This document shows, piece after piece, positions 6,588-11,583 of a stretch of DNA of 11,583 bases; the stretch's first letter is position 1, and each line of letters starts with the position of its first letter. Location of the stretch: positions 1 to 11,583 of the forward strand of contig CAMOQY010000029.1 in NCBI GenBank assembly GCA_946623295.1. The letters are read 5' to 3'. Position numbers and translations under genes: made by a program. The notes under the pieces were generated by a model. The model made no database searches and was not told the DNA's origin. It worked only from the letters and a program-made list of their open reading frames with translations. This DNA comes from an uncultured Lachnospiraceae bacterium. Lineage in GTDB: Bacteria; Bacillota; Clostridia; Lachnospirales; Lachnospiraceae.

Positions 6588-9378
6588 ACCATATCTCCAG
6601 CTCGAAACCGTACTCCGCTCCGTCCAGTGAACGGATGGCTTCCTCCATGTCCCGATTCACGCATACGCGGCGGAGGCCAGGCAGCTCCAGGAGCGGCGTC
6701 AGATCGGTGATCTTCGTATCGTCTATAGTGAGCTCTTCCAGCTCCGTCAGATTCTGTATGCCTGCGAGACTCTCTACCGGACAGCCGGATAGATTCAGAT
6801 ATCTCAGGCTCTGCAGCGCGAATGCCGCCGAAGCGTCAATCAGGCTGCCGCAGTGCTTCACCACAAGGCTTTCCAGATCTCCGAGGGCCTGAACGCCGTT
6901 CAGCCCCAAAAGCGGCTCTTCGTACAGTATGAGCTCGCGAAGGCCGGTGAGCGGGGAGAACGTTTCGATACTTTCGACGGTGCCGGGACCGTATTCAAAG
7001 GACTCGGTCTCGTCGCTTTCCCAGAAATGCTTTACCGGTATATCTGCCTGCAGCTCATCGGACCACTCTTCCCAGATATCGAAGCCGCTGCCCGTCATCA
7101 CCCGATCGCCGACTATGCACAAGCGCTCCACCTTTGAGAGCAACGCTCCGGGGAGGGTCTCCAGCTCGTCCAGACTGAGCAGCTCCACCTGTGCGTCAAA
7201 GGGCTCCCAGCTGCCCTCGGGATACAGTATCTCTACGCTGTTATAATTGCCTTTTTCCACCAGCTCACGTGCCTGGTCAGCTACCTGCGGCGGAACCTTA
7301 AGCGTGTTGCCGTGATATTTGCTCAGGGCGGAGATATCGTTAAGCTCGTTAACGTCCGAGAGTTCTATATCGCAGTCGGTTTTCTTCAGTGTATCAAAGC
7401 AGGACAGCTCCGTCAGTCCCGCTATATTATTCAATACCACTGCGTCCGCGGAGATATCGCTGTAGTCCGGGATGTTCTCCGTAAATGCATTTCTTACTGC
7501 CAGGCATTCCAGATACGCGCCGCTTAGAGCGCTGTAGTCCGTCAGTCTGAAGCAGCCTCTTACTTCTACCTGCAATTTGGCCAGTTTCAGGGAAGTGAGG
7601 GCTTCGATACCCGAAAGAGAAGTCATGAGCTGGCAGTCTTCCAGCTCCAGTTTGTCCAGGCGGTAGGGCTTAAGGCCGCCAAGATCCGTCAGGTCCCCGC
7701 GCACAATGGTGAGGATCGACGTTATCTCCGGCAGCTGAGACAGATCCACGCCCATGCAGTCGTAGAGCATCAGATTATGTATCTGTGCATCCCTGATGTA
7801 GGGCAGCACCGCGGAGAAATCACCGCGCCCCACCATATCGCTGCCACGGGCCGCGCGTCTCGGATTCACGTGGAGATAATTGAATTTTCCGACTGCGGAC
7901 AGTCCGGAATAATCTCCGATCTCACCGGCAAAGCCAAAGGATATCGCTTCCTGCCTCTGTGCGATCGGGATCAGGAAATCCATATCGTCCAGATCGCAGG
8001 AATACAGACCTATGTCGTTCAGGTGCGGCAGCTCCGACAGGAAGCCCGCGTCTGTCACCGCGTCCGGATTCTCGTCGCACTGCAGGTGTATGTGCTGCAG
8101 ATCGGTGCATCCTGCTATTGGAGAATAGTCAGCTATTCCGGGACAATAAAGGATCTCGAGCTCCCGTAACGTATGCAGGTCTCTGAGCGCGGAGATATCA
8201 CGCAGAGAGTCATTTTCATGCAGGAAGAGACGCCAGGGGGAGAGCCCTTTCAGACATGAGAGATCCGTCAGGGGCAGATCCCCAAAGGTGACGGTCTTCA
8301 GAAACGCGCATTCCCCAAGCCTTTCAAAGCCTCCGTTCTCCCAGCGTGCGTGCCACAGCCAGAGGTCGTCGAGCATATGCGGAGCAAAATCGGAGAAATC
8401 GCAAAGTACGTCCTGTTCAAACATATCTATCTCGACAGAGCGAAGTAAATCGCAGGAGCTGAGAACTCCGAAGTCGCCGACGGGGGAAAACCGCACCAGT
8501 GCCTCACTTATCGAGCTGCCGCGCAGGAACTCAAGCGAGCCGATATCGCAGCTCAGTATCTCGACCCTGTAGAGCTTAGTACATTTCGTCAGATCAGGCA
8601 GTGCATCCGCATCGGCTCTCAGCATTACCATACACAGGCGTCCCAGGTTCGGCATAAGCTCCAGAAACTTCAGATCGCTGTACTCGGCAATACTGATCTC
8701 GCTGCCGTCCTCATTGCTGTACCAGAGGACGTGACCGTTTTCGTCAAGTGTAGCCAGATCAGACCAGTCGTGATGATCGCCGTCCTCATCTGTATAAAAG
8801 GCCATCCGCTCTCCGACGATCACGGCTGTATGGACGTGGATCAGATCCTCTTCGGTAAGTCCCTCGGGGATCGCTATTTCGCGCGCGGGAGCCCCGGTAT
8901 TATCGGTATCACCGCTTCCGGCCGCTGCTTTCCAGATAAAGAAGCCCGCCGCGATCACCAGCACCGCAGCGCCTATGATCAAAAAGAGAGGAAGACGGCT
9001 CTTTTTCTCCGGAAATGCCGCGATGATCCTTTCGGCAACGAGGGCCGGCTCACGCCCGGACGAGGGGATTATATTTCTCGAGTAAAGGGCATTTTTAAGA
9101 CGGTCGGGGACAGGGGCATCGTCGAGCTGCAGTGGCAGCACGTCCTGATCCGAGGCCGCGACGCGCGAGAGCAGCGCTTCCTGCAGGCCTTCATCCGCGT
9201 AAAAGTTCTTTGACAGGACTGCAAGCAGCAGGCCTTTGGGGGCGGAGGCCGGATCCCCGGCGGGATCTGACGTTATGGCTGTGACTCCCTTTGCCGCCAG
9301 CTCCTCCAGTACAGGCGACAACGCCTCACCGTCCGCAGCAGCCGAAAGCACCGAAATCTTTCTCTTTTTCATACTCAT
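6586..9378 (-). CDS. Large protein with reduced TIR-like head, TM helix and degenerate LRR (TIR3)
   Basis: A 930-residue, single-span membrane protein. The first ~118 residues look like a shortened TIR fold: strand KISVLSA, a short second strand VTAITSD with almost no BB loop, then LLLAVLSKNFYADEGLQEAL. Its E67 stands near the position of the catalytic TIR Glu. The linker PEKKSR, TM helix (about 129-149) and following Asp-rich segment predict N-inside topology. The rest is a degenerate leucine-rich region of the SDS22/internalin type, clearest at the C-terminus with LESLVVKHC, LRYLNLSGCPVESLAGI and LEELTIDDTKITDLTPL. Homology to TIR2 shows in the segment just after the TM and in the ending, where VCVNRDM parallels VSVSGDM. 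The start at ATG 9378 has AGGAGA six bases upstream; an in-frame TTG at 9399 would lie before that site. Function is unknown: it may be a surface sensor partner of TIR2. Confidence is high in TM-LRR and moderate in the TIR origin. Confidence 0.75.
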   Translation of the reverse strand: MSMKKRKISVLSAAADGEALSPVLEELAAKGVTAITSDPAGDPASAPKGLLLAVLSKNFYADEGLQEALLSRVAASDQDVLPLQLDDAPVPDRLKNALYSRNIIPSSGREPALVAERIIAAFPEKKSRLPLFLIIGAAVLVIAAGFFIWKAAAGSGDTDNTGAPAREIAIPEGLTEEDLIHVHTAVIVGERMAFYTDEDGDHHDWSDLATLDENGHVLWYSNEDGSEISIAEYSDLKFLELMPNLGRLCMVMLRADADALPDLTKCTKLYRVEILSCDIGSLEFLRGSSISEALVRFSPVGDFGVLSSCDLLRSVEIDMFEQDVLCDFSDFAPHMLDDLWLWHARWENGGFERLGECAFLKTVTFGDLPLTDLSCLKGLSPWRLFLHENDSLRDISALRDLHTLRELEILYCPGIADYSPIAGCTDLQHIHLQCDENPDAVTDAGFLSELPHLNDIGLYSCDLDDMDFLIPIAQRQEAISFGFAGEIGDYSGLSAVGKFNYLHVNPRRAARGSDMVGRGDFSAVLPYIRDAQIHNLMLYDCMGVDLSQLPEITSILTIVRGDLTDLGGLKPYRLDKLELEDCQLMTSLSGIEALTSLKLAKLQVEVRGCFRLTDYSALSGAYLECLAVRNAFTENIPDYSDISADAVVLNNIAGLTELSCFDTLKKTDCDIELSDVNELNDISALSKYHGNTLKVPPQVADQARELVEKGNYNSVEILYPEGSWEPFDAQVELLSLDELETLPGALLSKVERLCIVGDRVMTGSGFDIWEEWSDELQADIPVKHFWESDETESFEYGPGTVESIETFSPLTGLRELILYEEPLLGLNGVQALGDLESLVVKHCGSLIDASAAFALQSLRYLNLSGCPVESLAGIQNLTELEELTIDDTKITDLTPLLELPGLRRVCVNRDMEEAIRSLDGAEYGFELEIW

Positions 9379-9384
9379 GATGTT

Positions 9385-9390
9385 TCTCCT
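9385..9390 (-). promoter_or_regulatory. Ribosome binding site fixing the TIR3 start
   Basis: AGGAGA on the minus strand, six bases before ATG 9378. It excludes the upstream in-frame TTG at 9399, which would put this site within the gene. Confidence 0.65.
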
Positions 9391-9470
9391 GTGTGACAAA
9401 GCACGTATCTGCCCGCATTTCCGTCCGGAGCATTCATTTCCGTATTCTCTGATCGATCATCGTATCATTC

Positions 9471-9563
9471 CCGGATCATCTGGCGTGAGCAAGCCGCGCC
9501 GGCCGGAATCCTCGTATCACTATCTCTCCGGATCATCCGGCGTGAGTACCACGCGCCAGCCGG
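9471..9563 (-). repeat. In-frame 57-base tandem duplication of the TIR2 3' end
   Basis: Bases 9471-9506 match 9528-9563 at 30 of 36 positions without gaps. The offset is 57 bases, or 19 codons. The right copy encodes the C-terminus of TIR2 (GWRVVLTPDDPER). The left copy lies past the TAG stop in the same frame and would read GRRGLLTPDDPGMIR before a TGA. Two stops in a row (TAG TGA, 9522-9517) separate the copies. It looks like a decayed tandem duplication, or the remains of a longer or second LRR-ending gene. Confidence 0.7.
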
Positions 9564-10695
9564 CGTCATCCGGCCAGGTCAGCGGCAGCATGTCGCCGCT
9601 CACACTGACCTCGGCAAGGCCATCCAGAGCAGTCAGAGCGGACAGGTCCCTTACTCCCGTATGTTCCAGATGCAGTACGCGGAGAGACGGCATATCCGTC
9701 AGAAAACCGATATCATCTATATCACATCCTGCCAGAGACAGTTCTCGCAGGGAAGGAAGTCCGTCGATATATGAAAAGTCGGCGGCAGGCTGATCTATCA
9801 GCGCCAGCTTCTCAAGGCGCAGCATGTACGTAAAGAGGCTCAGATCCGAGGCTGCTCCGGTTATGACGGGCGCTCCGTTCACGCGGCAGGTGCCGTCCGG
9901 ATCAAAAGTCACGGGATCCAGCGAGTCGGTCACCATATTACCGCACAGGTACAGTTCCTTTATCTCAGCCAGCTGCCAGCGGTACACCGGCTCATCACGG
10001 TTGCCCAGAGCCTTCCGGACTGCTTTTTCCTGCTGGGCATCCGGGAAAACTATGGCAAATGCTTTTTCCGCGTCGCCGATATCGATCACCGGGACCGTTA
10101 CAGGCTCCTCCGGCGCTTCGGTGCCAAAGGCCGGGACCGCGGGCGGCTCTAAAGGCTGCCATACTCCCGTGGCGACAGCCGCCAATGCCCCTGCCGCTCC
10201 CGCAAAGAGCAGGATCGAGGCCGCGAGCAGCAGATAGCGCGGGCGAAGCTTTTCCGTCCACGAGTAGTGAAAGCGCCTGCTCACAAATCCCGAGGCCAGT
10301 ATCGCCGCAGCGCGGGCCTCATTCGTGTCCGTCAGCGGTATCACGTCGCCAGGGCTCAGAAGCTCCTGCCACTCAGCCCCCGGTTCGCTCTCATCGAGCC
10401 TGACGGTCAGTATCGGCTTCCGCAGGCGCGCAGCCGTCCGTATCTCACTGAAGCAATTCGGCGATGCGAGCGCACGCTCCGAAAGGAAAAATATGACTTT
10501 TTCGCAGTTTTGCACATGCGAAGCAATGTTCGCCGGCCAGTCGCTCCCGGCCGGAATCCCTTCGTCGTACCACAGGCGGTATTTTTGTTCGTGCAGGATG
10601 CGGATGGTACCCACCACCTGCTCCGACTGCCTGTGAGCATAGCTTATAAAAAGGAAAGGACGCAAGCCCTCATAAGGTTTGAAAAAATCATTCAC
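9520..10695 (-). CDS. TIR domain, TM helix, leucine-rich repeat protein (TIR2)
   Basis: A 391-residue membrane protein with a canonical bacterial TIR domain (about 11-137): FLFISYAH, the BB-loop motif RLWYDEGIPAGSDWP, and FFLSERALASPNCFSEI. The Glu of NCFSEI (E84) sits at the catalytic position of TIR NAD-cleaving enzymes. A basic stretch (RRFHYSWTEKLRPR) precedes the TM helix (about 154-179) and an acidic, Pro-rich linker follows, so the TIR domain should be cytoplasmic. Outside, VFPDAQQEKAVRKALG resembles the cap of bacterial LRR proteins and leads into SDS22-like repeats (IKELYLCGN, LEKLAL, LRELSLAGCDI, LRVLHLEHTGV). I start at GTG 10695, with AGAGGTGAG upstream, because the resulting N-terminus (VNDFFKPYEG) aligns with TIR1 (MNSWLKKAPPYEG); GTG 10704 is the alternative. 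It overlaps the end of TIR1 by eight bases. TIR activity is inferred from the intact motifs. The LRR ligand is unknown. Confidence 0.9.
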   Translation of the reverse strand: MNDFFKPYEGLRPFLFISYAHRQSEQVVGTIRILHEQKYRLWYDEGIPAGSDWPANIASHVQNCEKVIFFLSERALASPNCFSEIRTAARLRKPILTVRLDESEPGAEWQELLSPGDVIPLTDTNEARAAAILASGFVSRRFHYSWTEKLRPRYLLLAASILLFAGAAGALAAVATGVWQPLEPPAVPAFGTEAPEEPVTVPVIDIGDAEKAFAIVFPDAQQEKAVRKALGNRDEPVYRWQLAEIKELYLCGNMVTDSLDPVTFDPDGTCRVNGAPVITGAASDLSLFTYMLRLEKLALIDQPAADFSYIDGLPSLRELSLAGCDIDDIGFLTDMPSLRVLHLEHTGVRDLSALTALDGLAEVSVSGDMLPLTWPDDAGWRVVLTPDDPER

Positions 10696-11545
10696 GGGGC
10701 TCACCTCTGTAAAGCACTATCGTCACTCCGTCCGGCAAAGCCGCCGTACCCGCCTGCCTGTCCGTCCTGCTTTGCTCTGCGACAGCTTCCTGCGGCAGTT
10801 CGACCGTTGTCAGCGCGGGCAGAAGCCGCAGGTCGTCCCAGCTTGCCGGCAGGCTCCCCATGCGCAGCGCGGTGATCTGTCCCGCGCCTTCCTCCGTGAT
10901 ATCGGCGCCCGTCAGAACCTCCTTTACCGCGGAAAGGATTACAGGATCGGAAAATCCGACCAGGTCCTCCGGTTCATGCGCAAACCATCCCAGAAACCTG
11001 ATCCCGGCAAATCCCGTGACAGCAATAAGTACCGCCGCGGCCGTCAGCGCCGCGGCCAGTCTGACGGGAGCGCTGCCGGCCGTCCACAGAGGAGGTTTTT
11101 CTCCCATGACTTCCTGAGAAAAACCTTCACTGTGGATGATCGCGCTCTCCAGCTCGTCTTTTTTTCTGTATTTGTATAAGGGGACATGAGGGACGTCCTC
11201 ACGAAGTCCCATGGACAGCCGCCTGTCTGTTCCGTCCGGATCCAGGCAGACTATCGGGCGGCCGAATTTCTGATTGACCAGCACTGCGCTCTTTGTGTCG
11301 GGATCTGCGCAGGCTGCATCGGAGAGATATACGAGCGTCAGGGCCGCTCCCGCCGCCCTCTCCTGCCGGTGGATGAGCTCGGAGCTGCCGCTTGCTTTGC
11401 CGCACGCATACCACACCCGGCAGCCGCGGGCAAGCAGCTGCTGCACTGTCTTTCCGATCTTGCCGGTATCTGCCTTTGCAAATGCCAGATACAGATATGG
11501 TTCATTGCCTTCGTACGGCGGAGCTTTTTTCAACCAGCTGTTCAT
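10688..11545 (-). CDS. Degenerate TIR-TM protein with short LRR tail (TIR1)
   Basis: A 285-residue paralogue of TIR2 with the same layout: TIR-like domain (about 14-140), TM helix (about 161-182) and a short external part. It aligns with TIR2 from the N-terminus (PYEG), through YLYLAFAKAD, RVWYACGKASGSS and LVYLSDAACADPDTKSAV, to the SEGF segment before the membrane. Two key features are lost: the DEG of the BB loop is ACG, and the catalytic Glu is Ala (A87). It is therefore predicted to be inactive as an NADase. Outside the membrane, GFSDPVILSAVKEVL and ITEEGAGQITALRM match the cap that begins bacterial LRRs, but only about one repeat follows. No Shine-Dalgarno site precedes ATG 11545, and the frame stays open to the window edge, so the start rests on the alignment with TIR2 and possible coupling to an upstream gene. 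It could be a regulatory or scaffold partner of TIR2. Confidence 0.75.
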   Translation of the reverse strand: MNSWLKKAPPYEGNEPYLYLAFAKADTGKIGKTVQQLLARGCRVWYACGKASGSSELIHRQERAAGAALTLVYLSDAACADPDTKSAVLVNQKFGRPIVCLDPDGTDRRLSMGLREDVPHVPLYKYRKKDELESAIIHSEGFSQEVMGEKPPLWTAGSAPVRLAAALTAAAVLIAVTGFAGIRFLGWFAHEPEDLVGFSDPVILSAVKEVLTGADITEEGAGQITALRMGSLPASWDDLRLLPALTTVELPQEAVAEQSRTDRQAGTAALPDGVTIVLYRGEPRE

Positions 11546-11583
11546 GGTACTGTTTCTTGTGATTCGTGTCGAGGCAAAGGCGC
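11542..11583 (-). CDS. Possible 3' end of an upstream coupled gene (partial)
   Basis: On the minus strand one frame reads APLPRHESQETVP and ends at a TGA that overlaps the TIR1 start as ATGA. Such overlaps mark translational coupling and would explain why TIR1 has no ribosome site. Only 13 codons are visible, the product cannot be identified, and all three frames are open here, so the call is weak. Confidence 0.3.
   Translation of the reverse strand, partial: APLPRHESQETVP

Noticed and set aside
9375..9437. Minus-strand ORF of 20 codons before TIR3 whose TGA overlaps the TIR3 ATG
   Set aside because: The overlap is suggestive of a leader peptide, but there is no good ribosome site and the composition is unremarkable; TIR3 already has its own strong site.

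Overview
The window looks like chromosomal DNA of a Firmicute, most likely a gut-type member of the Clostridia (Oscillospiraceae/Ruminococcaceae or a relative). The evidence is the Gram-positive Shine-Dalgarno sites, near-consensus sigma-A promoters, a structured leader in front of rplM, the secG/smpB pairing, and TIR and SLOG proteins of a type I recall from gut Clostridia. Lineage is inferred, not proven. All supported intact genes lie on the minus strand, so the window reads right to left.

Right part (about 4.9-11.6 kb), accessory: a run of four genes. From upstream to downstream these are a degenerate TIR-TM protein with a short LRR tail (TIR1), a canonical TIR-TM-LRR protein (TIR2), a large protein with a reduced TIR-like head, one TM helix and a long degenerate LRR-like region (TIR3), and a SLOG-domain protein with two pairs of TM helices. 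TIR1 and TIR2 overlap by a few bases. TIR1 may itself be coupled to a gene beyond the window edge. In all three TIR proteins the charges around the TM helix predict a cytoplasmic TIR domain and an external LRR, the same topology as a Toll-like receptor but with the opposite domain order. Together with the SLOG-TM protein they form a plausible membrane-bound nucleotide-signalling or defence system. This is the most interesting part of the window.

Middle part (2.9-4.85 kb), housekeeping: secG (own promoter and terminator), smpB, then the rplM-rpsI ribosomal protein operon with a strong promoter, an L13-type leader and a strong hairpin terminator.

Left part (1-2.9 kb): a cytoplasmic GH31 alpha-glycosidase with its own promoter, preceded by operator-like palindromes and direct repeats. 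At the far left is a plus-strand reading frame broken by two TAA codons, probably the 3' relic of a decayed gene. No rRNA, tRNA, CRISPR or transposase is visible.
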